A stretch of DNA of 64,000 bases from Asterias amurensis. Taxonomy: Eukaryota > Echinodermata > Asteroidea > Forcipulatida > Asteriidae. The notes under the pieces were generated by a model that was given only the letters and a program-made list of their open reading frames with translations, was not told where the DNA came from and searched no databases. Shown here one piece after another: positions 34,201-44,018 of this stretch (its first letter is position 1; each line of letters begins with the position of its first letter). The stretch spans positions 22,030,965-22,094,964 of the forward strand of contig NC_092656.1 of the NCBI RefSeq assembly GCF_032118995.1, in the 5' to 3' direction. Made by a program: the position numbers and the translations under genes.

Positions 34201-37200
34201 CCACCAGTATGGCGCATCCAAGATTATTCTGATGATGACGTCAGGTGAATTTGGCCAATACTGCAAAACAAAATTCAGATTGCAGTTTGCATCACGACAG
34301 GGACAGGGCTCAGTTTCTTGGCTCTGCATTCGCAGAATCTGCGCTTGCAAACACCATTTTTCGCTTACAGGGCAAGAGCAGAATCTTGTGTAAGCGATCA
34401 AAGAATACCTAGTAAGGTGAACTATAACACAACAATTCCAGCTAACCCGTGAAATATGCTTGACGTAAGTGCATAATTACATGCTTCTGTAAGCGCTGAT
34501 TCTTTGCTTATGGTAAGTAGCACCATGACATTGGGCTCCGGTCCCAGCAGGATTTGAACCATGGTCCTGGAGGTGGAAGGCGTGTATTTTAACCTGTGTT
34601 TTAATATTATTTTTAAGCTGAGTAATTCTGTAGGTAACTTTTCATTAAACCCATAAGTTTATTTCTTACACAGCATCTGTTGCAGTTGATGTAAATGCTC
34701 AGACTGTCAGTTACAAGGTCAACCCACTAGCAAAGTAAGTAAATGAAACACTGCATTGCACTGCAATCAATTTTGAAATTTAGGTCTTTATAGATTTGAA
34801 ATGTTTTAATCATGCTCACTGTTTTATGCGCATCTTTTTTAGATTTCAGATTTAACATTTTTGTTCTTCATTCTACATTGCTTTATGATGTTTTTACACT
34901 TCCGTTGAAGTTGTACTCCAAATCAACTTTCACCTCTCTGGGTTAATAACAATTAGAGTTGCCAACAATCCATTTTGGCCCAGACTTCATTTGTGGTGTT
35001 GGGTGACTCAGCTTCAAAACTTTCCCTGAGAGTCTTGCTCAGTTTACCCCTGAAAGTCTTAAGTGACTTGGTGACCCTCTGTGACATGTGAATCGAGTTC
35101 TAAACTCATCAATTTGAAACCCCAATTCTTGTAGTTAAAGAGTCTGGGTTCTATTTGTACGACACTTAACACAATTGTCAACAGTAAACAATAAACTTAC
35201 ACAGTATAAAAATAATGATGATAGAAAGCTTCCCTTAAAATTTTACTTGCCGAGGTACTGTATTTTTTTTTTAGAAATGAGTAAAACAACAACACAAAAA
35301 TAATTTTTGTCTCGGTGAGACGAAAAATTATGTTAGCATGTACAACGCATTTCTGGACCCTCCTGAAAACATTGCTCCATGAAAAACTTGACGACTAATG
35401 AAGCTGAAACTTCATTCACAGTGAGTAGGGATCCATAGGCAAGAACGTTATGTACAAAAGGTACCCAAACCCTTTAAAGACACTGGACACTTTTGGTAAT
35501 TGTCAAGAACCAGTCTTCTCACTTGGTGTATCTCAACATATGCATAAAATAACAAACCTGTGGAAACTTGAGCTCAATCGATCGTCGAAGTTGCGAGATA
35601 TTAATGAAAGAAAAAACACCCTTGTCACACCATGGTCACTCAAAGTTGTGTGCTTTCAGATGGTTGATTTCGAGACCTCAAATTCTAAACTTGAGGTCTT
35701 GAAATCAAATTTGTTGAAAATTACTTCTTTCTCAAAAACCATGTCACTTCAGAGAGAGCTGTTTTGCAGAATGTTTTATACTATCAACCTCTCCCCATAA
35801 CTCGTAATCAAGAAAGGTTTTATGACAATAATTATTTTGAGTAAGTACCAATAGTGTCCACTGCCTTTAATGATGATCTGAGATAAACCGAGTTGTATAT
35901 TATGTCTCCCCTATACTAGACAGATTTGTGCTTTCATAACTAATTGACACTCTGTGTGACATTGTTTTATGAAGGGTCAGGGAGCTGAGTGACAACGGAG
36001 GTATTTCAAGGCGCGTTGGATCAGCCGAGTCAGGCGGTGCATGTAAGAGCAGCACAAAGCTTTTAGGCAGTTCACCATACTCAGACTCTGACCTGAGAAG
36101 TTATATTACATCGAATGCTGCCATGCCTGATGATGATGAAAGAGACGTGATGAGTGACACGCCTATCAACAGTATGGCACATTTATCAACTTCTTCTTCA
36201 GGTCCCACATTAGATTATGACCAACAGGCTGTCAAGGCAACTTCTTGTAAAGTTCGCTCAACGAGGAGTCCAGATTCCCAGCTGAGTGGCGAACCCCTTG
36301 TCTTTCCAGCCATGCTTGAGTCTTCCTTAGGGAATGCTAGCAATATTGGCACCCAACACCCTACTCCTGAAGGTTCCTGCCAATCAGTGGTTACTTCGGC
36401 TTATCCTGATGGAAAGGAAGGTGTTGCAATTCCAGAAGTCACTCTCTGCAAAGAGAACGGGATCGACGCCGACAAAGTCAGTACCTGCCAGGCTGCCTGT
36501 TCTGCCACCCTAGGTGTTACAGATGTTACTGTCGGTGCTGCATCTACAGTGGTGGACCTCGCAGCTGTTTCGTGTCACTCGCCTTCTTCTGCAGACACAC
36601 ATGCTGATGCAGCTCTAGCAGTGACAGATGATGCTTCTACTGCTGCTGCAGTAGCAACTGCTGCAGGTGCTGTTGATGTTGCAGCTATTTCCCTGGATGA
36701 AACTGATCGTGCTAAACTGAACAATAAAGGCGCAGGTGCTCGCAGCAGTCATTCGATGAAATCAAAGAAATCTTGGAAACCCAAAATAAGGGTAGCTCCT
36801 TCAGCTCAGAATTCTACCAATGGAAGTGAAGAGTGTTCTGCCCCTTCTCGTCATGGACATAGTATTTATGTCATTGGATCATCAAAGGTGAACATAAACA
36901 TTGCTGGTAATTACAGTAATCAGAATGTTGGTTTTCTCTCCACTGACACAGGTAAAAACAAATATATTAATAGCAAATTATTTGTTATTTATAACAATTG
37001 TAGTTTTGTTTAATGTCGGCTGGTTTAAACTTGATGATCAACTCACTTTAGTCACTTGGAGACTTGATAATCCTTGGTAGCAACAACCTTAATACATGAA
37101 TACGTTGTTCTTGAAAGACTGCATACCACAAAGCTTTGTTATAATAGAATTTTACTCCTTATTGACCTAACTTCATCACATTCCCCCTGTTTTACTCTGA

Positions 37201-37793
37201 AGTGCCCATTTTCGACAAAGAGCACGATGCCCACCATAGTGTTCAGTTAGACTTCCAATCCAATATCTCAGAACCATGGGCAGACAGTAGCCATGTGTGA
37301 CATAGATCAGGTTCAAATGCACATATTTAGACAAATTCTGACCAGCAGCGTACAGGCGCAGTGACGCCCTCACTCGATAGACTTGTTTGGAAGTCTAGTC
37401 AACCATCGGTACGGTACCACGGTATCCAACACTCCACTGCCTTCCACGTTTTTGCTATAGTGTCACTGGTTCCCCTCTACGCTACACACATTTTAGCATG
37501 GAACAGGCTATTGGGACCAGTGAAGAAACCATGGTCATGAGGCCGGTTTTAAATGGTTGACCAAAGTAGTCAACCAATGGTCAGCCAGCCTGGGTTCGAG
37601 TAAAAAAAGTCAACCTTTATTTAGCTAACCATGGTGCACACTCGAACTTGCTCATAATTGCAAGGGTTCAATATCTTTTCCCCTTTTTGTGTTGAATGTT
37701 GTGTTGAATTTCGAGCTCAAAATTGTTTGGTCTCCCTTTAAAACTAAGATGAAGATTCTGTTTTTTTTGTTTGCAACAGAGGACGACGAGTAG
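28286..37793 (+). CDS. TNF receptor superfamily member, EDA2R/TROY-like, no death domain
   Basis: Nine exons keep frame throughout: 28286-28308, 30152-30266, 30816-30941, 32542-32711, 33127-33455, 33765-33959, 34674-34734, 35975-36951, 37780-37793 (669 aa). Residues 1 to about 41 are a signal peptide with a long n-region and hydrophobic core (LLFTLIMLVV). Residues about 47-175 hold three cysteine-rich repeats; CPKCDPGQ and CGKCRPGYY closely follow the pattern of vertebrate EDA2R and TROY. A Ser/Thr/Pro/Glu-rich stalk precedes a transmembrane helix at about 268-289. The cytoplasmic tail of about 380 residues is Ser/Ala-rich and shows no death domain, as in EDA2R and TROY. The tail ends with the motif IYVIGSSKVNINIAGNYSN (637-655). 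Expected role (family knowledge): cell-surface receptor for a TNF ligand signalling through TRAFs. The start codon was chosen because it is the only upstream ATG exon whose phase fits exon 2. Confidence 0.88.
29675..30118 (+). repeat. Dispersed repeat, copy 1 (pair with 37330-37670)
   Basis: From about 29845 on it matches 37330-37670 closely, for example 'accatggtcatgaggccggttttaaatggttgacca' and 'cagcctgggtt'. It starts next to a 'ggttcatacttcc' MITE end. It lies in intron 1 and stops 34 bases before the exon 2 acceptor of the TNFR-like gene. Confidence 0.6.
30487..30692. repeat. GGGCCC-family foldback relic
   Basis: It carries 'atttcatggctctgc' at one end, 'ctaagcatggagccgtgccc' at the other and the inner 'tgcgcttgcaatcataattc'. 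Both termini are eroded. Intron 2 of the TNFR-like gene. Confidence 0.5.
30985..31147 (+). repeat. SINE family B
   Basis: It shows the B-box 'gtgggttcgagtccc', then 'cgtgacacctgtgtccttcaagcaagacac' and the tail 'cacacgtcaaagaacccagt'. It is directly followed by a MITE. Confidence 0.6.
31148..31534 (+). repeat. TTAA-bounded MITE, copy 3
   Basis: Full-length copy in the same orientation as copy 1, with all the family landmarks. Its last TTAA (31531-31534) is at the same time the first TTAA of the next element. Confidence 0.82.
31531..31902 (-). repeat. TTAA-bounded MITE, related subfamily (GGGAAGGTACATGT ends)
   Basis: It starts TTAAAGGGAAGGTACATGTT and ends in the inverted form ACCTTCCCTTTAA. 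The interior shares blocks such as 'ggtaattactcaaaa' and 'cacaggcttgttattttatgc' with the GGCAGTGGACAC family, so the two are related. It shares one TTAA with copy 3. Confidence 0.78.
34070..34260 (+). repeat. Dispersed repeat, copy 1 (pair with 41311-41520)
   Basis: It shares 'ttgaccccttgcacg.cgtcacacacgg' and 'atggcgcatccaagattattctgatga' with 41311-41520. It ends in a gacgtcagg motif. Intron 6 of the TNFR-like gene. Confidence 0.6.
34310..34540. repeat. GGGCCC-family foldback, diverged
   Basis: The left end 'agtttcttggctctgca' and the right end 'agtagcaccatgacattgggctc' are recognisable inverted relatives of the 5494-5741 element, and the body order is the same. Confidence 0.55.
35474..35870 (+). 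repeat. TTAA-bounded MITE, copy 5
   Basis: It begins TTAAAGACACTGGACAC (the variant end) and ends CACTGCCTTTAA. A duplicated 'ccatggtcactcaa'-type insertion sits near 35630. In intron 7 of the TNFR-like gene, about 100 bp before exon 8. Confidence 0.78.
37330..37670 (+). repeat. Dispersed repeat, copy 2
   Basis: Same sequence as 29845-30118, with the tail 'ctaaccatggtgcacactcgaacttgc'. It ends about 110 bases before the last TNFR-like exon. Confidence 0.6.
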
Positions 37794-37955
37794 TTGTGTG
37801 AACCACCACCACCAGCTGATGATGATGTACCCTTGCTATTGGATTTGTCATCTCAAGGAACCATCCTAATATTGTTGGTTGACACAGCTAGAGGGCTGTA
37901 TAAGCCAAAAGAAGGGGCCTTTTCCAAACCCAGTGGTCCAATTTCAAAGACCTGC

Positions 37956-38336
37956 TTAAAGGCAGTGGACACTATTGGTATTACTCAAAATAATTATTAG
38001 CCTAAAACCTTTCTTGGTAATGAGTAATGGGGAGCTATTGATAGTATAAAACATTGTGAGCAACGGCTCCCTCTGAAGTAATGTAGTTTTTGAGAAAGAA
38101 GTAATTTTCCACGAATTTGATTTCGAGACCTCAGATTTAGAATTTGAGGTCTCGAAATCAAGCATATGAAGGCACATAACTTCGTGTGGCAGGGGTGTTT
38201 TTTCTTTCATTATTGTCTCGCAACTTCGACGACCAATTGAGCTCAACTTTTCACAGGTTATTTTATGCATATGTTGAGATACACCAAGTGAGAAGACTGG
38301 TCTTTGATAATTACCAATAGTGTCCAGTGTCTTTAA
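37956..38336 (-). repeat. TTAA-bounded MITE, copy 6
   Basis: Complete, with TTAAAGGCAGTGGACAC at the left and AGTGTCTTTAA at the right. It lies 160 bp after the TNFR-like stop codon and so may be carried in the 3' UTR. Confidence 0.8.
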
Positions 38337-39223
38337 GCACAACCAAATTTTGCTAACCAGAACATGGTTTCTAACTGAACTACCATGTTAAATACACAAT
38401 TTGTGACTGGTATCCTGCTCATTTCTGCTAAGCAGACAACTGTTAAGCAATATTTCTTTGCTTAAAGAAGCTCTATGAAATTGGGCCCAGGTCTGGCTTG
38501 GGCTCCATGATCAATTTGGAGCATTAAGTGCATTTCACAAGGTGCTTCAACTCTTAATGTAGCCAGACCCAGAGCCAGAGCTGCAGCCAAGCTTTCAAAA
38601 AAGCTCTCAGTAGTAAAGTTTCTGGACCAAATTTCATGGAGCTGCTTAAGCACAAAAAGCAGCACAACAAAACTATGCAGAGCCCAGCAAGTAGGAATAC
38701 ACATGGTGCTACCGCAAACTAAATTAAATACATTGATACTCTACCCCCAATGCCTCAAATCCAACAAAACTTACCAGAATAAGGTTACCAGCCAAAATAA
38801 CATGCCACCATGTACAATCAGTGACTGGTATCCTGCTTATTTTTGCTCAGCAGAATCTTTTAAGCTTATATAGCTCTATGAAATTGGGTCAAGGTTACTT
38901 CTACCGGGTACCTCTAGGCAGGTATTAGTAGTATCAAACATGCAGTACTTACTGAAAGTGGCGTACACAAAAATAATTAGAAAACTGAAAAAGAAAGGCA
39001 CACTTTTTTATCAGGGGAGGCCTTTATAGTGTCCTTGTCTGATGGGGAAAGGTGCTTTTTTTAGGACCCTTCCAATTATGTAAATAGAAAAGGTTGAGTT
39101 TAATACAGCGATTAGCTACGTATATACAACAAAGCTTGGCTTGTAACTATTTGTTACAATAATAAGAAAAAAAGAGGAAAAAAATAAGCTATTGGAGGAA
39201 AGTAGTAACAAACCGCCCCCCCC

Positions 39224-39276
39224 CCCAAAAAAAAAAAAAAGAAAAAAAAAAAAAAAAAGAAAAAAAAAAAAAAAAA
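39224..39276. repeat. C-run and A-rich tract
   Basis: Ten C are followed by about 50 bases of nearly pure A with single G interruptions. The Pro/Lys-only open frame here is low complexity. Confidence 0.85.
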
Positions 39277-40384
39277 CGCAAAGACTACAATGTATTTACT
39301 CAAAAATCTTAACATTTACTGAAATGAATGTAATAATTGAAAAACATCAAGCTAATTTACAAGGCTTGTCTCGGGAATCATTCATACATAATTTATTTTG
39401 TATCTGATTTTGTGTGTGTTAATATATTATGCAGATGAAGTCATATCATAGTGTTTTTATATAGTAGAGTTATTTAAAATTAGTTGAATGGATAATTCTG
39501 GGATTGTGGATTTCTTCACTGCTACATACAGTGTATAAATAGATGTAGCCTAGCGTGAATTTTAATGTGTGTGTTTGATGTTTGTATTCAAGATAGTTTT
39601 AAGGTGGCGCACTTTGCCAAAAATGTAGAATATGGGTGTTTTTATCGCTAATTATTTGCTAACCTGAAGGGTTCTGATATTTAAAAAAACCCAACTCAGA
39701 TTATATAAAGTGAATGTAGATTTAAATTTGGGGACGATATTTTAAAAAAGTCTTAATGAAAAGGAAAAAAAGGTTTTAAATGTGAATACCCTAAAATCCC
39801 CTCAAGAAAAAAAGGAATAAAGAAAAACAACTTGTTATAAGAAAATAAAAGTTGAAAAGACAAAAGTAAAGCAACAAGGCTGCTTTAACCCCAAATAAAA
39901 AATAGTTTCCATATTTAAAACAGGAGCGTTCCTGAAAGATGATAGGTTTTTTACATGCAAAGCTTATGCAGTAATATTTTGAACAAGGTCGCGTAAAGAT
40001 TAGTGTACAGATAGAATCATGTAATATTTTTAACTAGGTCCATGTCCCCCCTGGGCCACCCCACTCCATTCAAAATTTTTATTATTTTTATAAAAAAAAT
40101 TACATGAGTAAAATTTTACATTTTATACTAAAATGTGATGTTTCAAAGTTTTTAAAAACTAGTTTTTTTGCATTGCAAGATTATCTTGAAAAAAGTAGTA
40201 AATGGCAAAACAAGAATGCTGAGAAGAGTTTTTCAAAGAGAGAATCAAATGGAAAAGTCCCCCCTTCCCTTTGTGCCCCCACCCGCCTACAGTAGCATAG
40301 CTTCTGGTCTATACAGAGATGACATCGTTTTATAAATGTACATTTTGATCATAAATGAGTATCTCAACCCTTCCTTTTCTTTTC

Positions 40385-40620
40385 TATTTTCATGGTTGTC
40401 TTATATTCGTTGGTAACATACTTTTGTGGAACCTATTTTCGTGGTTGTCCTTTTTTCATGGGTAACCTATCTTCAAGCGTCTCTATTTTTGTGGGTAACA
40501 AATTTTCGCGCCTGACCTACTTCCGTGATTGATCTATTTTCGAGGGCGACCTGTTTTCGAGGGTCCTCTATTTTCGAAGGTCCCTATTTGTTTAGGCCGA
40601 CGTATTTTTGTGTGGCCCTA
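40385..40620. repeat. Degenerate tandem repeat, about 20-bp unit
   Basis: Units of the type 'ctattttcgtgggtaac' repeat with heavy divergence (ctattttcgtggttgtc, ctatttttgtgggtaac, ctattttcgagggcgac, ctattttcgaaggtccc). Confidence 0.65.
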
Positions 40621-40859
40621 TTTTACAGCTCTGCCTTATATGCTTTTCTAAATTTCTACTCACCAACAATGTCTTTCACTATTTACATGTACTTAACTGG
40701 AAAGAAATGAAATGATTTAAATGTTTCAGGAACAAACATTTGTAAATGATACTTTGAGATGTATAAACCGAAATTCATACGGTGTTCCTGCAATTACTTA
40801 TCAGTTATAAGATAACTATATGATCGAATATTTGATAAATAAATAATTCTGTTGTCTGA

Positions 40860-42130
40860 AGATATATTTATGTACTGAGTGTTCCTGCAAACCTTATTTG
40901 CAAGTTCATATGAAATGTTGTTATGGACAAAGTGAATTTGTATAATGATGATCCAAATCATAAATGTAATAAATCATTATTGTTACATTATGTTGTAATG
41001 GGCCAAGTGATTTTTTATAATGATGATCCAATGGATTTGAAAAAACAATACTATACAGGATTTAGAAATCTTTAAAATGTGTTAATAGGCAAAGTGAAAC
41101 TTTATGATGATCCAATGGATCTGAAAGAAACATCACTTATAGAAAAATTTATATTACAAAGATTACCAGGCTTGATTTTCTAATATCTTTGATAAATGTT
41201 TATATTTTATAATAACCTGGAGTACATTTTCTTAAACTGATTCTGTGTAATTGTCTTATGCCATTTCTACTGTTATGTGCCCTCAAACAAGCTTGTCCTG
41301 GAGAAAGCTCTATATTGACCCCTTGCACGTGCGTCACACACGGCAACTGATGCCACGCTCACCATGTTGGTGGTCAATAGGTTTACGTGTAAACGCCACG
41401 TCAACTAAAATGCGCACTTCTCTGAACATAGAGCAAGGATGCTCTGAATAACACACGTTGACATTGACCACCAAAATGGCGCATCCAAGATTATTCTGAT
41501 GACGACGTCAGGTTAAATGGGTCAGTAAATATACTAAATCATTATTGTTATATTATGTTGTAATTGGCCAAGTGATTTTTTATAATGATGATCCAATGGA
41601 TTTGAAAAAAGAATACAGTGTCTGTAGTCAGAAGTTTTGTAAGTTTTGTGTTCTTCCTGAAGAAGACCACAGCATACGGTTCTTTCCAGAAATACCACAA
41701 CTCATGTATGTAAAGACTAGAGAGGTTTATGTACAAAGAGTTCCTGCAAACCTTTAAGAGATTTAGAAATCTTTAAAAACTTGTGATTGTCCAAGTGAAT
41801 TTTTATGACGATCTGAAGGATCTGAAAGAAGTACAATGCGTAAAGAGAGGTCAATTAAAAGATGTTCCTGCAAACCTTACGAGAGTATACTATGCAAGTT
41901 TCAGATATCTTTTCTGATGGGCCAAGCGAATTTTGGGATTGATGATCCAATGGATTAAAGAAATTTAAACAGGATTTAGATATCTTCAAAATGTTGTAAT
42001 GGGACAAGTGAATATTTATGAAGATCCAATGGATCTGAAAGAAATCTGTACACAACGATTGTTAAGAGAATTTCCTGTACAAGATGTTCCTACAAACCTT
42101 ACAAGAATACTATGCAATATTTAGGTTTAT
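40860..42130 (+). repeat. Decayed tandem repeat with a coding-like unit
   Basis: About seven imperfect units of roughly 100-130 bp. Each can be read as V-x-G-[QK]-V-x-[FL]-Y-x-D-D-P-M-D-L-K-[EK] followed by a region ending in VPANL or VPTNLTR. Units start near 40915, 40985, 41083, 41555, 41785, 41905 and 41997. The longest open stretch is 41545-41757 (70 aa). A dispersed repeat (41311-41520) interrupts the array. Unit frames have stops, there are no clear splice sites, and I recognise no protein family. It may be a tandem exon relic or a plain satellite. Confidence 0.6.
41311..41520 (+). repeat. Dispersed repeat, copy 2
   Basis: Partner of 34070-34260, with a short internal duplication near 41415-41450. 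It is inserted in the coding-like tandem array. Confidence 0.6.
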
Positions 42131-42696
42131 CTTTGAAATGTTGTTTTTCTGCAACAATGCACCTAATATTTTTATAATGTATTCTAAAAAACTAAATTTG
42201 GAATCAGTATGTAAGCTTCAAGTGGTACAGTTTATACTTTCACATTGTTGCCTTACAATTCAAAATGAATAATGGAATTGGAAGTGTATTTAAAAATTGT
42301 ATACTTTGAATAAAATACTCCATTTGGCCCACCAATTGTGTCAGTCTTTACTTATGTTTACGGTCAAGAAAAAAAGCAAGTGCCACAAATGCCATTTGCG
42401 AGTTAGATTTTATTAATAAACGTCACCACAAAAATTTTCAGATTTTTTGTTCAACACCCAGTTGCATCTCTGCCAATAACACTTGGGGGAAACTCCTTGT
42501 CTAAATGCTATTGGTACTGGCTTTATCACTGTGTATGACACAACACACAGGACCTATATGTCTTGCGCAGAGGTCCTTCATAGCATGAACTTGAAATCAT
42601 CCCTTGAGATTGACACTGGTCTAAGCGGTCCATCCCTCTCTAACACTATGCCTGACAGAGACAGTAGGGCACAACTTACCGAGTGTCGAGTAGGGT

Positions 42697-42995
42697 GTCG
42701 TGGCCGAGTATCAAATTTTAAGTTCTAAAGGCCGAGTCATCAGGGTGTGGGTTCGAATCCCAGTCATGACCTCACCAAGGGGTAAATGGGTACCTGTTAG
42801 GGCAGAGATGGTTTCTGTGATTCATTTAGCTTAGTGCTCACATATTTGGCAGCACAGGATGTATACTCCCAAGGGAGCTGAGATGGTTTGAGAAATAAAA
42901 TCAAATGGCCAAGTGGCCAGGGGTAATAATTTTGAAGAGCCATGAGAGTTCAGTGAGTGATGGACCTATGAGCGCCATATAAGAAGGCACTATTA
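42697..42995 (+). repeat. SINE family B, long copy
   Basis: The tRNA-like head 'tgtcgtggccgag', the B-box GGGTTCGAATCCC and the body 'accaaggggtaaatgggtacctg' are followed by a tail containing 'gtgatggacctatgagcgccatat'. This is the most complete family B copy in the window. Confidence 0.65.
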
Positions 42996-42999
42996 GTAT

Positions 43000-44018
43000 T
43001 TAAGTCATCATGGTAGTTATTTAAAAACAAATGAATGAAATAAAGGACACTTGTTCCTTGACCAGGGTTCGAACCAACCAACGTTCTGCAATCATCGGCA
43101 TGTGAAGTCTGGTGTGCTATAGCGCTCGGCTTCGACATTCCCTTACTCTCACTAGCTCCAGGTGTTACATCGATCCCCAATTTGACTGGATATTTAGTTA
43201 CTTCATTCATCAGTCCTCTTAGAAAATTTGCAACAAGATTTACAAAAACATAAAACTGTCTTTTTTGTATTCTTTATTATTCCAAAGAATTTCACAATAT
43301 TTCAATGTCTCATCAAATAAAGATTATAATATAAAAAATAATTTTAGTAGAAAATATAGAGCCATAAATACCAAGGAAATATACACAAAATTGTCTCAAA
43401 CTTGACTTTCTGAAAAAAACCATCAAATTGTATCAACCTTAATAGAACATATAGGTTCCGCACACCCACACCATAGATAGAATATTATTAAAATGAGAGT
43501 TTTAAAAGTAAATACATCAACCTTCCTTACTTAAAAAAAACAACCATGTGCATGCATGCATATAATCACGCATGCATATAATCACGCCAACAAACAATTT
43601 TCAAAAGAAAAAAGTTAAGATTTATATAATATAATTATAAGTAACACAACCACCAGCAGTTATCGCTTACCTCCCAAAATTATGCGGGGTCTATAAAACG
43701 AAAGTCATCTGTTCCCTGGATAGTAAACGCCTTTTGGCAAACTGAAACGATGGCGGATAGGTGACATCTGTCGCATTAGCTTTGTGCTCACATAAACAAA
43801 TAAAATATAAATAAAAAGTCACTAATATTAAATGTTCTTGCTGGCCGTAAGCACATAACTCTTAGCTTCCGTACACGCTGATTCTGTGGTTACGGTAAGC
43901 AGAGCCATGAAATTGGGCCTACGTGAATGGTCTTGTGTGTGGTGCTCCCTCGCCTGACTTAACATGGAGATGCTTAACTCAAACTCACCCAAATTGTCTT
44001 GAGATGTTGTGTCTAGAT
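43000..44018. other. 3' side of the SWEET gene, no further gene seen
   Basis: Includes a minus-strand AATAAA at 43273-43278 that could end the SWEET transcript, a tRNA-like SINE scrap on the minus strand near 43060-43135, and a GGGCCC-family relic at 43840-43920. Confidence 0.4.

Larger units (their letters stand above)
37794..42330 (+). other. Probable 3' untranslated and downstream region of the TNFR-like gene
   Basis: No coding exon with splice sites follows the TAG. It contains a MITE (37956-38336), 'gctctatgaaattggg' foldback relics (about 38340-38490 and 38800-38890), an A-rich tract (39224-39275), degenerate tandem repeats and a strong AATAAA at 42309-42314. The true polyadenylation site is not known; earlier AATAAA sites exist. 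Confidence 0.4.

Noticed and set aside
39192-39407. Pro/Lys-rich 71-codon frame
   Set aside because: A product of a C-run followed by an A-rich tract.
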